A stretch of 64,000 nt of DNA, taken from Massilia sp. PDC64. Its GTDB lineage: Bacteria > Pseudomonadota > Gammaproteobacteria > Burkholderiales > Burkholderiaceae_D. The notes under the pieces are model-generated. The model made no database searches. It worked only from the letters and a program-made list of their open reading frames with translations, and was not told the DNA's origin. How positions within the stretch are numbered: the first letter of the stretch is position 1; the number at the start of each line of letters is the position of its first letter. Made by a program: the position numbers and the translations under genes. This document shows positions 26,365-35,156 of the stretch, piece after piece. The stretch is taken from the NCBI RefSeq assembly GCF_900101265.1, contig NZ_FMZS01000015.1:62001-126000 (forward strand). Reading direction: 5' to 3'.

Positions 26365-27384
26365 TCAGTGACGTCCTTTCGTGTACAGGCCGGCCGGGCG
26401 CCACAGGAGGACGGCGATCATCAGCACGATGTTCGAGACGAGCGCCACCTTCGGCGCGAGGAAGCCGGCGTAGTTGGCCACGAGGGCGATCAGCAGCGAG
26501 CCGATGAAGCAGCCGCCGACGGAGCCGAGGCCGCCGATGATGATGACGATGAACGTCAGCACCATGATCTCGCTGCCCATGTGCGCGACGAGCGTTTCCT
26601 TGTACAGGCCCCACATGACGCCGCCCAGGCCCGCCAGCGCGGATCCCGCCGCGAACACGCCCACGAACAGGCGGCGGATGCGGTAGCCCAGCGCCTCGAC
26701 CATCTCGCCGTTCTCGACGCCGGCGCGGATCAGGAGGCCGATCTTCGTGCGGTTCAGGGTGAGGAACATCGCGGCGAACACGACGACGCCGACGACGACC
26801 GCCAGCAGCCGGTATTTCTCGATGGCCGCCTCGCCCAGGAACACGGCACCGCGCAGCGCGGCCGGCAGCGGCAGGGCGATCTGCTCGGCACCCCAGATCA
26901 CGTTGATGAGTTGTTCGGACACGATCATGCCGCCCATCGTGATCAGGATCTGTTTCAGGTGCTGGCCGTACACGGGCATGATGACGACCCGTTCGAACGC
27001 CCAGCCGAGCAGCGCCGTCACGACCATCGCGAGCAGCACGGCGAGGCCCAGCACGCCGAGGTTGGCGAGCAGCGAATCCATCTCGAGCCAGCCGCGCATC
27101 GGGAGCAGCACGAATGTCGCGGTGAACGCGCCGACGGAGACGAAGGCGCCGTGACCGAAGTTCAGCACGCTCATCAGGCCGAACACCAGCGTGAGGCCGC
27201 TGGCCATGATGAAGATCATCATGCCCATCGCGAGCCCGGCCACCGTCAGGGTGATCCAGGTCGGGAAGCTCATGAAGGGCAGCGCCGCCAGCACGACGGC
27301 CGGCACGAGCAGCAGCGGGGCGATGTCGCGCCGTGCCGCCGGCAGCGGGGCGTCCGCCTGGGCGATAGGAAGGGTTGCACTCAT
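26365..27384 (-). CDS. livH: Branched-chain amino acid-type ABC transporter permease (LivH)
   Basis: 339 residues, membrane-spanning throughout, with SGLTLVFGLMSVLNFGHGAF near the N-terminus, VENGEMVEALGYRIRRLF as the coupling loop and GGLGSVGGCFIG near the C-terminus, all LivH signatures. The ATG at 27384 has GAGAG before it; an in-frame ATG at 27399 overlaps the livF stop (ATGA) and is an equal alternative that adds five residues. It works with LivM, LivG and LivF. Its N-terminus is a little longer than most family members. Confidence 0.93.
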   Translation of the reverse strand: MSATLPIAQADAPLPAARRDIAPLLLVPAVVLAALPFMSFPTWITLTVAGLAMGMMIFIMASGLTLVFGLMSVLNFGHGAFVSVGAFTATFVLLPMRGWLEMDSLLANLGVLGLAVLLAMVVTALLGWAFERVVIMPVYGQHLKQILITMGGMIVSEQLINVIWGAEQIALPLPAALRGAVFLGEAAIEKYRLLAVVVGVVVFAAMFLTLNRTKIGLLIRAGVENGEMVEALGYRIRRLFVGVFAAGSALAGLGGVMWGLYKETLVAHMGSEIMVLTFIVIIIGGLGSVGGCFIGSLLIALVANYAGFLAPKVALVSNIVLMIAVLLWRPAGLYTKGRH

Positions 27385-27395
27385 CGTTCTCTCGT

Positions 27396-28121
27396 TCATT
27401 GATGGGAGTCGAGCGACAGGCCCAGCAGGCGCTGCTGCAGGGCGTCGTCGTGCGCGAGGTCGTGCATCAGGCCCGCGTGGACGACACGGCCGTCGTCCAT
27501 GACGCTCACGCTGTCGCCGAGCGTGCGCACGAAGTTGAAATTCTGTTCGACGAGCAGGATCGTCGTGCTCGTGTCCTTGAGGTCGCGGAACGCCGCCATC
27601 AGGCTTTGCACGATGGCGGGCGCGAGGCCCTTGGTCGGCTCGTCCACGAGCAGCAGTTTCTTCGGCTCGACGATCGCGCGGGCAATGGCCACCATCTGCT
27701 TCTGGCCGCCCGACAGGTTGCCCGCCGGGTAGTTCCAGAATTTCTTCAGCGCGGGGAAGAAGCCGCAGATCCAGTCCACGCGCGCCGCGTCCAGCGGGCC
27801 GTTGCGCGCGGCGAGATACAGGTTCTCGCGCACCGTCAGTTCGGAAAACACGGCCATGCTTTCCGGGACGTAGGCGATGCCGGCGCGGGCGATGTCGGGG
27901 GTGGACAGCTTCGTGATGTCGCGGCCGTCGAACGTGATCGTCCCGCGGCTGGCCTTCCACAGGCCCATGATGGTGCGCAGCGTGGTCGTCTTGCCGGCGC
28001 CATTGCGGCCCAGCAGCACGGCCAGGCCGCCGCGCGGGACGACGAGGTCGACGCCCTGCAGGATGTGGTACTGGCCGATGTGGGTGTGGACGCCGGACAG
28101 CGTCAGGATGGGTTCGCTCAT
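27396..28121 (-). CDS. livF: Branched-chain amino acid-type ABC transporter ATP-binding protein (LivF)
   Basis: 241 residues with Walker A GRNGAGKTT, Q-loop region, signature NLSGGQKQMVAIARA, Walker B LLLVDEPTKGL and the switch His in LVEQNFNFV replaced by the usual LivF Gln/Asn pattern. The start at 28121 gives MSEPILTLSG; an upstream ATG at 28166 would overlap the livG end and lacks a ribosome site. It powers transport by ATP hydrolysis on the cytoplasmic face together with LivG, which lies 22 bases upstream. Confidence 0.93.
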   Translation of the reverse strand: MSEPILTLSGVHTHIGQYHILQGVDLVVPRGGLAVLLGRNGAGKTTTLRTIMGLWKASRGTITFDGRDITKLSTPDIARAGIAYVPESMAVFSELTVRENLYLAARNGPLDAARVDWICGFFPALKKFWNYPAGNLSGGQKQMVAIARAIVEPKKLLLVDEPTKGLAPAIVQSLMAAFRDLKDTSTTILLVEQNFNFVRTLGDSVSVMDDGRVVHAGLMHDLAHDDALQQRLLGLSLDSHQ

Positions 28122-28143
28122 GGGCAGCTTCGTTCTCAGCGTG

Positions 28144-28911
28144 TCATGCGGGTTCGGGGGTGCCAAGATAGGCCTCCTGCACGATTTTCGATTGCATCAC
28201 CTCGGCCGGCTGCCCGTCCGCCACCAGCGTGCCGTTGTGCAGCACGATGATGCGGTCCGCCAGCGCGCGCACGACGTCCATCTTGTGCTCGACGAGCAGG
28301 ACAGTCTTGTTGCGCTCGGCCTTGACCTGGTGGATCAGGTCGAGCACGACCGGCACCTCGTCGACGCTCATGCCGGCCGTCGGTTCGTCGAACATCAGGA
28401 TGGACGGTTCCAGCGCGAGCAGGATCGCCACCTCCAGCTTGCGCTGGTCGCCGTGCGACAGCGTGCCGACGAGGGCGGCGCGTTTGCCGAGCATCGACAC
28501 GCGCTCCAGGTAGTGTTCGGCGCGCTGGATGACTTCCTTGTGGCCGAACCACAGCGACAGCATGCTCATGCCGATGCCGGCGCGGCTTTGCACGGCCAGC
28601 CGCACGTTTTCCAGCACGGTCAGGTGCGGGAACAGATTCGTCAGCTGGAACGCGCGGCCGACGCCCAGGCGCGTGCGGCGCGCGGGCCCGAGCCGCGTGA
28701 CGTCCTGGCCGCCCACGAACACGCTGCCGGACGTCGCCGGCAGCTGGCCCGAGACGAGGTTGAAGTACGTCGTCTTGCCGGCGCCGTTCGGGCCCACGAT
28801 CACGGTCAGCGTGCCCGGGTAGAACTCGGCCGTCACCGCGTTGACGGCCACGTGGCCGCCGAAACGGATGGTGAGGTCGCGCGTGGCGAGCGAGGGTTGC
28901 GGCGTGGTCAT
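28144..28911 (-). CDS. livG: Branched-chain amino acid-type ABC transporter ATP-binding protein (LivG)
   Basis: 255 residues. Walker A GPNGAGKTT, the LivG-specific long insertion after GRAFQLTNLFPHLTV, signature LSHGDQRKLEVAI and Walker B ILMFDEPTAGMS are all present, with the switch-region His in LLVEHKMDV. The signature is LSHGD rather than LSGGQ, a common LivG variant. It lies one base after the substrate-binding protein gene and 22 bases before livF. Confidence 0.93.
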   Translation of the reverse strand: MTTPQPSLATRDLTIRFGGHVAVNAVTAEFYPGTLTVIVGPNGAGKTTYFNLVSGQLPATSGSVFVGGQDVTRLGPARRTRLGVGRAFQLTNLFPHLTVLENVRLAVQSRAGIGMSMLSLWFGHKEVIQRAEHYLERVSMLGKRAALVGTLSHGDQRKLEVAILLALEPSILMFDEPTAGMSVDEVPVVLDLIHQVKAERNKTVLLVEHKMDVVRALADRIIVLHNGTLVADGQPAEVMQSKIVQEAYLGTPEPA

Positions 28912-28912
28912 G

Positions 28913-30109
28913 TCAGCGCTTGTTGCGGATCGGGAGCGGCAGCTCGCTGGCCGGGATTTCGCGCACCAGTTCCAGCAGGTCCCACTCGTTCTTCTGGTCC
29001 TTCTTGATGCGGAAGTGGTACATGGGCTGCAGCGCCTGGTGGTCTTCCTTGCGGAACGTCATGGTCCCCTTCGGCGTCTCGAACGACATGCCCTCCATCG
29101 CCGTCACCATCTGGTCGCCGTTCCCGGACGGGACTTTCTGCAGCGCCGCGACGACGGCCGCCGCCGCCGCCATGCCGCCCGCCGTGAACATGTCGGGCGG
29201 GACCTTGTAGCGCTTCGTGTGCTCGGCCACGAGCCAGTCGTTCATCTTGTTCTTCGGGAAGCCGTAGTAGTAATTGATGGTGCCTTCCGTGCCGGCGTAG
29301 GCCTTCCACGTCTTCATCACGGGCAGGATGTTGCCGCCCGGGGCGAGCGAGATGCCGTAGCGTTCCGGCTTCATGTCCGCGATCTTGTTCATCGGGTTCG
29401 GACCGGCCCACACGATGGCCAGCACGCGCGGCTGCGGCTTGTCCTTCAGTGCGTCGAACAGGCGCTGCGTGGGCGCCGTGAAATCCGTCGCGGCGGCCGG
29501 CGCGTATTCCTCGTGCACGACGTTGGCCTTGCTGCCCGTGGCGGCCAGCGCTTCCTTGCCGGCCTTGATGGCGTCGCGGCCGAATGCGTAATCCTGTGCG
29601 AGGAACGCGACGCTGCCGTTCTTCAGCGTGGACGCCGCGGCCAGCGCGTCCTGCATCGAATTGCGCGCGGTGCGGAAGATGTATTTATTCCACTTGGCGC
29701 CCGTGATCTCGTCGGCGACGGCCGGTTCCACGATCAGCACCTTCTTGTATTCCTTCGCGACCGGGAGCATCGCCAGCGCCGCGCCGGACGACGTGGTGCC
29801 GACGGCGATGTCCGCCTTGTCGTCGCCATAGGCTTCCGCCAGCAACGTGCGCGAGAGGTCGGGCTTGCCCTGGTCGTCCTTGACGATCACCTTCAGCTTG
29901 CGGCCGTTGATTTCCATCTTGCCGCCCGTGAGGTATTCGAGGCCCAGCATGAAGCCCGTTTCCGTTTCCTTGGCATAGGATTCGAGCTGGCCCGTCTTGC
30001 CGGCGATGAGGGCGACCTTCAGGTCGGGGGCGGCCAGGGCGGAGCCGGTCGCCGTCATGGCGAAGGCGGCGAACAGGGCCAGGGGAAGGGGTTTGATCAT
30101 TCGATTCAT
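28913..30109 (-). CDS. Periplasmic substrate-binding protein of the ABC transporter (type I, Leu/Ile/Val-BP-like)
   Basis: 398 residues with a signal peptide (about 1-27, SALA/APDL) and a type I two-lobed periplasmic binding fold: KVALIAGKTGQLESYA at the start, IAVGTTSSGAALAML, VAFLAQDYAFGRD and INYYYGFPKNKMN. It captures the transported ligand and delivers it to LivHM. Ligand residues cannot be read with confidence, so it is not named livK. AAGGAGACAAT is immediately before its ATG. It follows the hydrolase gene by ten bases. Confidence 0.9.
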   Translation of the reverse strand: MNRMIKPLPLALFAAFAMTATGSALAAPDLKVALIAGKTGQLESYAKETETGFMLGLEYLTGGKMEINGRKLKVIVKDDQGKPDLSRTLLAEAYGDDKADIAVGTTSSGAALAMLPVAKEYKKVLIVEPAVADEITGAKWNKYIFRTARNSMQDALAAASTLKNGSVAFLAQDYAFGRDAIKAGKEALAATGSKANVVHEEYAPAAATDFTAPTQRLFDALKDKPQPRVLAIVWAGPNPMNKIADMKPERYGISLAPGGNILPVMKTWKAYAGTEGTINYYYGFPKNKMNDWLVAEHTKRYKVPPDMFTAGGMAAAAAVVAALQKVPSGNGDQMVTAMEGMSFETPKGTMTFRKEDHQALQPMYHFRIKKDQKNEWDLLELVREIPASELPLPIRNKR

Positions 30110-30119
30110 ATTGTCTCCT

Positions 30120-30992
30120 TTAGGGCACGTTGGCCAGGAACTTGAGGATGGCGTCCAGTGCGACCGGTTCCGTCAGCATCGGTGCATGGCCCACGTTCGG
30201 GACTTCCACGTAGATCATGCCTGGCGCCGCGCGCCGCATCCATGCGGCCTGGCGTTCTTCGAGCAGGTCCGACAGCGTGCCGCGCACGAGCAATACGGGG
30301 CGTTCCTGCGTGAGCTTGCGGAACGCCATCCGCAGCGGCAGCGACGTCGGCCTGAGTTTACCGGTTTGCAGGGCGATCGCAATATTCGGGTCGTAGCGTG
30401 GCGCCAGCCGGCCGGCGGCGTCCGGGGCGAAGGCGCGGCGTGCCCATTTGTCCCAGTCGGCGTCCGCGTTGTCCGGGAAGGCGCAGGCGTTGATGTCGCG
30501 CACGTACCCGGCGGCGTCGGCCCACGAGTCCACGGCGGCCGTCCTGCCCGTGTAGCCGGCGATGCGCGCCAGGCCTTTTTCCGAGATCACGGGGCCGATG
30601 TCGTTGATCACCGCGGCGGCGATCAGGTCGATGTGCTTCGCGGCCAGGGTCATCGTGATCAGGCCGCCCATCGACGTGCCGACGAACACGGCGCGCGGGA
30701 TGCCCAGGTCGGCCATCAGCCGGGCGACGTCCTCGGCGTACACGCTCGGCGTGTAGTTGTCGGGGTTCGGATCGCGCTGCGATTCGCCCCGTCCGCGCAC
30801 GTCGAGCGCCAGCACGCGCCGGCCCTGGCGGGCGACGAGCGGTGCGAACTCGTCGAAGTCGGACGCGTTGCGCGTCAGCCCGTGGATGCAGATCACGGGC
30901 AGGCGCGCGGGCGCGCCGGCCGCGGCGTAGTCCCGCGCATGCAGCACGAGGCCGTCGTTGCTCGTATAGCGGATGGAGGTGTAGTTGGCCAC
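30120..30992 (-). CDS. Alpha/beta-fold hydrolase
   Basis: 290 residues with IHGLTRNASDFDEFAPLVARQ, DVRGRGES, the nucleophile elbow GTSMGG (Ser), a lid region rich in Ala/Asp and the catalytic His in NVGHAPML near the C-terminus. The chosen start is a GTG at 30992 with AGGAT about nine bases upstream; no ATG is nearby, and the next in-frame ATG at 31127 would overlap the receptor gene. Probably an esterase or amidase acting on the imported compound, since it lies between the TonB receptor and the ABC genes. The substrate is unknown. Confidence 0.85.
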   Translation of the reverse strand: MANYTSIRYTSNDGLVLHARDYAAAGAPARLPVICIHGLTRNASDFDEFAPLVARQGRRVLALDVRGRGESQRDPNPDNYTPSVYAEDVARLMADLGIPRAVFVGTSMGGLITMTLAAKHIDLIAAAVINDIGPVISEKGLARIAGYTGRTAAVDSWADAAGYVRDINACAFPDNADADWDKWARRAFAPDAAGRLAPRYDPNIAIALQTGKLRPTSLPLRMAFRKLTQERPVLLVRGTLSDLLEERQAAWMRRAAPGMIYVEVPNVGHAPMLTEPVALDAILKFLANVP

Positions 30993-31083
30993 GCTGGCGA
31001 TATCCTGTCGTTCGATGTTCGTGTTGCGGCGGATGCCGGTGTGGGGCGCGTGGCCGGGCGGGCCGGCCACGCGATGGGGCGGG

Positions 31084-33366
31084 TCAGAAGCGGTACTCGA
31101 TCGTCCCCTGCACGGTGCGCGGCGCACCGTAGAAGGCCGTCAGCGTACCTTCGTTGCCCAGGGTCGGGAACAGATAGCCCGCCGTCTTGTAGTGCACGTC
31201 CGACAGGTTCTTGCCGTGGATGCCGGCGCGGATCTTGCCGTCGGCGCGGGTCCAGACGATGCTGGCGTCGTACAGCTTGTACGCATCCTGGTCGATGACG
31301 GACGGGGTCTCGAACTGGTACGTCTGGCCGCGGTACGACGCGCTGCCGATCAGCGACAGGCGGCCGTTGTAGCCCGCCAGCGGCATCGGCACCTCGTAGG
31401 TGGCGCGCAGGTTCGCCGAGTTGCGCGGCGTGTTCTGGAAGTGGCGCTGGTCCGCCACGTTCACGCCGGCCACGATGTACTCGTTGTACTTGGCGTCGAT
31501 GTAGCTGTACATGCCGGACACCGTGAATTCCTTCGTCAGGTGCGCCACGGCCTCGAATTCGAAGCCCTTGATCTTGGCCTTGCCGGCGTTGGTCGTGATG
31601 CCCGCGAAGCTGTCGTCCTTGCCGTCGCCGTTCGTGTCGATCGCCACCGAACCCGGGATCTGCACGTCCTTGTAGTCGCTGTAGAACACGGCCGTGTTGG
31701 TCGTGATGCGGCCGCCGTTGAACGAGGATTTCAGGCCCAGTTCATAGGTGCCGATCGTCTCGGGCTTGTAGCCGGCCCGGGCCTGCGCCTGCGAAATCTT
31801 CGTGCCGACCACGTTCGTGCGCGGATCGAAACCGCCACCCTTGAAACCCTTCGAATACGACGCGTACACGTTCTGGTTCGGCAGCGCCTTCCAGTTCAGG
31901 GCGATACGCGGGGTGAACTTCTTGTCCTCGCGCGACAGGTCGCGCAGGTCGGTGTCGGTGCGGAACAGGATCGCGCCCGGGTTGCCCATCTCCGGCGTGC
32001 CTTTCAGGCCCAGGTAGATCTGGCGGTAGATGTCGGCGTCGCGCTTGTCCACCGTGTAGCGGCCGCCCAGCGACAGCTGCAGCACGTCGGTCAGGTTGTA
32101 GCTGCCGTCGGCGTACGCGGCCCAGGCCTTCGTGTCGATGTTGCCGCTCGTGAAGGTGCTGGTCGGGACGGCGCCCGCGAGGATCGTGTCGAACTTGTTG
32201 TAGGCGTTCGCGTCGATGTAGTAGACGCCGGCCACACCCTGGATCTTCGGCCCCGTGTAGGTCAGGTTGAATTCCTGGCTGAACTGGCGGTTCGTGTACA
32301 GTGCCGGCACTTCCATGTCGACGACGGGCAGGGCGTCGAAGTCGATCGGCGCCCACGACTTGTCCTGGCGCTGCGCCGTGATCGACTTGAACGTCAGCTC
32401 CGGCGACACGTTCCATTCGACGGTGGCGGCGACGCCGTGCTGGCGCACCGACTGCTTGTGGCCCAGGGCCGTCAGCATCTCCGCGTTCGTGTCGTACACG
32501 TTCGACAGGATCGGCGCGCCGCTCGTGCGGCCGACGATGAGGCGGTGACCGTTCTTCGGGTGCGAATCGTCCTGCGTGATGTCGCCGGAGAGGCGGATGA
32601 ACAGGTCGGGCGTCGGCGTCCATTCGGCCGACAGGCGCGCGGCCTTCAGGTCCTTGTCGTAGTTCGGCGAGCCGTCGAACAGGTTCGTGCCGTAGCCGCC
32701 GTGCTTGAAGCGCGCGACGGTGCCGCCCACGCGCAACTGCTCGTTGACCGGCGTGCTGGCCGTGATGACCGCGTCGCGTTCCTGGTAGTTGCCCAGGGTG
32801 CCGCGCAGGCGCACGTCCGTCTGCGGGGCCAGCTTGCGGGTGACGTACTTGACGGCGCCGCCGATGGTGTTGCGCCCGTACAGCGTGCCCTGCGGACCGC
32901 GCAGCACCTCGATGCGCTCGACGTCGTAGATGTCGGCCACGGCGCCCTGCGGGCGGGCCAGGTAGACGTCGTCCAGGTAGATGCCGACGCCGGATTCGAA
33001 ACCGGCCAGCGGGTCGGCCTGGCCCACGCCGCGGATGAAGGCGGTGAGGGTGGAGTTGGTGGCGCGCGACGCCTTCAGGGTGGTGTTCGGCAGGGACGTC
33101 GTCAGCGCGACGACGTCGGGGACGGCCTGCTTCGACAGCTGGTCGGCGCTGAACGCAGTGACGGACACCGGGACATCCTGCAGCGTTTCCTCGCGCCGGC
33201 GCGCGGTGACGACGACTTTCTCGATATTGCCTTCCGGTGCGGCGACGGCTCCGCTGGCGGCACCCGAATCCTGGGCGTGCGCGGCGCCGGCGGCACCGCC
33301 GGACAGGACGAGCAGGGCGGCAGCCGAGCGCTGGATCAGCTGCTGTTTTTTCTTGCTAAGACGCAT
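31084..33366 (-). CDS. TonB-dependent outer-membrane receptor
   Basis: 760 residues. A signal peptide (about 1-30, AHA/QDSG) leads to a TonB box (IEKVVVTARRREE), then a plug domain (LQDVPVSVTAFSADQL, RIEVLRGPQGTLYGRNTIGGAV) and a beta-barrel ending EYRF, the C-terminal outer-membrane signal. It actively imports a ligand using TonB-ExbBD energy. The start at 33366 has AGGAG seven bases upstream. It is first in a minus-strand unit with the hydrolase and the ABC transporter. The ligand is not known; the unit's make-up suggests an esterified or amide-linked aromatic or peptide compound rather than a siderophore. Confidence 0.94.
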   Translation of the reverse strand: MRLSKKKQQLIQRSAAALLVLSGGAAGAAHAQDSGAASGAVAAPEGNIEKVVVTARRREETLQDVPVSVTAFSADQLSKQAVPDVVALTTSLPNTTLKASRATNSTLTAFIRGVGQADPLAGFESGVGIYLDDVYLARPQGAVADIYDVERIEVLRGPQGTLYGRNTIGGAVKYVTRKLAPQTDVRLRGTLGNYQERDAVITASTPVNEQLRVGGTVARFKHGGYGTNLFDGSPNYDKDLKAARLSAEWTPTPDLFIRLSGDITQDDSHPKNGHRLIVGRTSGAPILSNVYDTNAEMLTALGHKQSVRQHGVAATVEWNVSPELTFKSITAQRQDKSWAPIDFDALPVVDMEVPALYTNRQFSQEFNLTYTGPKIQGVAGVYYIDANAYNKFDTILAGAVPTSTFTSGNIDTKAWAAYADGSYNLTDVLQLSLGGRYTVDKRDADIYRQIYLGLKGTPEMGNPGAILFRTDTDLRDLSREDKKFTPRIALNWKALPNQNVYASYSKGFKGGGFDPRTNVVGTKISQAQARAGYKPETIGTYELGLKSSFNGGRITTNTAVFYSDYKDVQIPGSVAIDTNGDGKDDSFAGITTNAGKAKIKGFEFEAVAHLTKEFTVSGMYSYIDAKYNEYIVAGVNVADQRHFQNTPRNSANLRATYEVPMPLAGYNGRLSLIGSASYRGQTYQFETPSVIDQDAYKLYDASIVWTRADGKIRAGIHGKNLSDVHYKTAGYLFPTLGNEGTLTAFYGAPRTVQGTIEYRF

Positions 33367-33470
33367 TGATGTCTCCTGATTTTGTTGTGGTGTCATGCGT
33401 TCAGTCTTCGCATGCATCACAGTGTGCCTCGGATGAATTTGGCTGAAAAGACAACGCCGCGCCCACAGGG

Positions 33471-33486
33471 TGTGCATTTATGCACA
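33471..33486. promoter_or_regulatory. Candidate operator, TGTGCAT-TT-ATGCACA
   Basis: A perfect 7-bp-arm dyad of 16 bp. A second copy of the same half-site pattern lies 131 bp away (33602-33617), so the same protein probably binds both. The divergent LysR protein is the obvious candidate. Confidence 0.5.
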
Positions 33487-33601
33487 ACGCCGCGGGACGT
33501 CCCGTGAGGGGCGGCGCCAGAGGGCGCGGCGCGTCGCGACGTCCGGAAAACGGGTTTGCTGTGCATACGCAAGCACTGTTCCGAAAACGTTGCAGCGGCA
33601 A

Positions 33602-33617
33602 TGTGCACTGGTGCACA
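33602..33617. promoter_or_regulatory. Candidate operator, TGTGCAC-TG-GTGCACA
   Basis: A perfect 7-bp-arm dyad sharing TGTGCA/TGCACA with the site at 33471-33486. It lies 95 bp before the LysR gene and 236 bp before the receptor gene. Confidence 0.5.
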
Positions 33618-33711
33618 ATATGTCACCTTGATATCAAACAACGGTTCCCGAAAAAGCCGCAGCGAATGGCGATCCCATGCGCGACGGGTCGGAGGAACGG
33701 GGGAGACAGAC

Positions 33712-34632
33712 ATGCACAGCCTGCCGGAATGGACGGACCTGCGGTTTTTCCTGGAGCTGGCGCGCGCCGGCACCCTGTCCGGGGCGTCGCGCCGCCTGGA
33801 CGTGGAGCACACGACCGTGGCGCGCCGCATCGACCGCCTCGAGCAGCAACTGGGCACGACGCTGTTCGACCGGTCGCGCGAAGGCTACGAGCTGACGGAA
33901 ATGGGCCAGGCCCTGCTGCCCCATGCCGAGGCGATGGAAGGCGCGGCGCTCGCGGCCACGGAACAGCTCAGCGGCGCCGAGGTGGCCGCGCACGGCGTCG
34001 TGCGGCTGGGCGTGCCGGAAGTGTTCGGCACGCGCGTCGTGGCGCCCCTGCTGGTGAAACTGTTCGAGGACCATCCCGACCTGTCGATCGACCTGCTGGC
34101 GCTGCCGCGTTTCGCCAACCTCGCCAACCGCGAGGCCGACCTGGGCGTGATGCTCGATCCGCCGTCGACAGGGCGCTACATGGTCACCCGTCTCGCATCG
34201 TTCCGCTTCTACCTGTACGCGGCGCCCGTGTACCTCGCGAAGCATCCGCCGATCCGCACGCACGCTGACCTGGAGCGGCACGACTTCGTCGACTACGTGC
34301 AGGACCGCCTCGCGAGCCGCGAGCTGTCGTACCTGAACGAACTGGGATTCACGCCGCGCCGGCGGCTGTGCTGCTCGGGCATGACGGCGCAGATCGAGGC
34401 CGCGTCGCTGGGGATGGGCCTCATGATGGCGCCGCCGTACGCGGTGCCGGACGACGGCCGCCTCGTGCCCGTGCTGCCGGGCTTCTACGCGGAGCGCTCG
34501 TTCTGGCTCGCGGCGCCGACGGACCTGTACCGCCTGCGCCGCGTGAAAGTCGTGTGGGACCTGCTGCGCGACCTGGCCGACAACAATCCGACACTGTGGT
34601 GGCACAACGGCGACATGGGGAGAGCCGCATGA
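33712..34632 (+). CDS. LysR-family transcriptional regulator
   Basis: 306 residues. The winged helix-turn-helix is TLSGASRRLDVEHTTVARRI (about 19-38) and the rest is the periplasmic-binding-like effector domain, with GVVRLGVPEVFGTRV at its start. Length is typical. GGAGACAGAC sits before the ATG at 33712; an in-frame start further upstream would eat into the operator region. It diverges from the TonB-receptor/ABC unit, which it most likely controls, and overlaps the acetyltransferase gene start by four bases (ATGA). The DNA-binding helix carries HTTVARRIDRLE, a subgroup associated with GcvA/MetR-unlike regulators; the inducer is unknown. Confidence 0.92.
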   Translation: MHSLPEWTDLRFFLELARAGTLSGASRRLDVEHTTVARRIDRLEQQLGTTLFDRSREGYELTEMGQALLPHAEAMEGAALAATEQLSGAEVAAHGVVRLGVPEVFGTRVVAPLLVKLFEDHPDLSIDLLALPRFANLANREADLGVMLDPPSTGRYMVTRLASFRFYLYAAPVYLAKHPPIRTHADLERHDFVDYVQDRLASRELSYLNELGFTPRRRLCCSGMTAQIEAASLGMGLMMAPPYAVPDDGRLVPVLPGFYAERSFWLAAPTDLYRLRRVKVVWDLLRDLADNNPTLWWHNGDMGRAA

Positions 34633-35156
34633 AAGCAACGACGATTCGTGACTACATCGAGACCGACCGCGCAGGCGTCAACGCCGTCGCGCTGGCCGCG
34701 TTCGCGCAATACGCGGGCGACTACGAGGACTGGCCCACGTTCAGCGCGGGCATCGCCCGCATGGCCGACCTGGCCGCCGGCGGCGACCTGGTGGTGGCCG
34801 AGCGTGCCGGCGTCGTCGCGGGCGCCGTCGTGCACGTGGGGCCGGGCCGGCCGCGCAGCCCGATCTTTCCGGACGACTGGTCGGTGATCCGCATGCTGGT
34901 CGTCGATCCCGCCGCGCGCGGCGGCGGCATCGGCCGCGCGCTGGTCGCGGCCACGCTGGAACGGGCGCGGCGCGCGCAGGCGCCGGCCGTCGGGCTGCAC
35001 ACGAGCCCCATCATGGCGACGGCGCTGCGGCTGTACGAATCCATCGGCTTCGTGCGCGAGCACGACCTGCCTCCCATCCGCGGCGTGCCGTATGCGCGCT
35101 ACACGCTGCCGGCAGCAGGCATTCCCGCCGCGCTGGCACGCCTCGCCGCGCGCTAG
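34629..35156 (+). CDS. GNAT-family N-acetyltransferase
   Basis: 175 residues with the acetyl-CoA-binding motif A: RMLVVDPAARGGGIGRALV (the R/Q-x-x-G-x-G/A pattern), preceded by the VVAERAGVVAGAVVHVG strand and followed by ALRLYESIGFVREHD, where Tyr is the usual general acid. It probably acetylates a small amine. The start overlaps the LysR stop by four bases, so the two are co-translated. Its stop codon is shared in a palindromic CTAG with the convergent molybdoenzyme gene. Confidence 0.88.
   Translation: MKATTIRDYIETDRAGVNAVALAAFAQYAGDYEDWPTFSAGIARMADLAAGGDLVVAERAGVVAGAVVHVGPGRPRSPIFPDDWSVIRMLVVDPAARGGGIGRALVAATLERARRAQAPAVGLHTSPIMATALRLYESIGFVREHDLPPIRGVPYARYTLPAAGIPAALARLAAR

Larger units (their letters stand above)
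33367..33711. other. 345-bp divergent spacer with two palindromes
   Basis: This spacer between the TonB receptor and the LysR gene has no credible reading frame. It holds TGTGCA...TGCACA palindromes at 33471-33486 and 33602-33617, a half-site (TGTGCA) at 33560-33565, and AT-rich stretches suited to promoters on both strands. Confidence 0.6.

Noticed and set aside
30993..31127. An ATG at 31127 as the hydrolase start.
   Set aside because: It would overlap the receptor gene end and add a basic leader with no match to hydrolases; the GTG at 30992 has a ribosome site.
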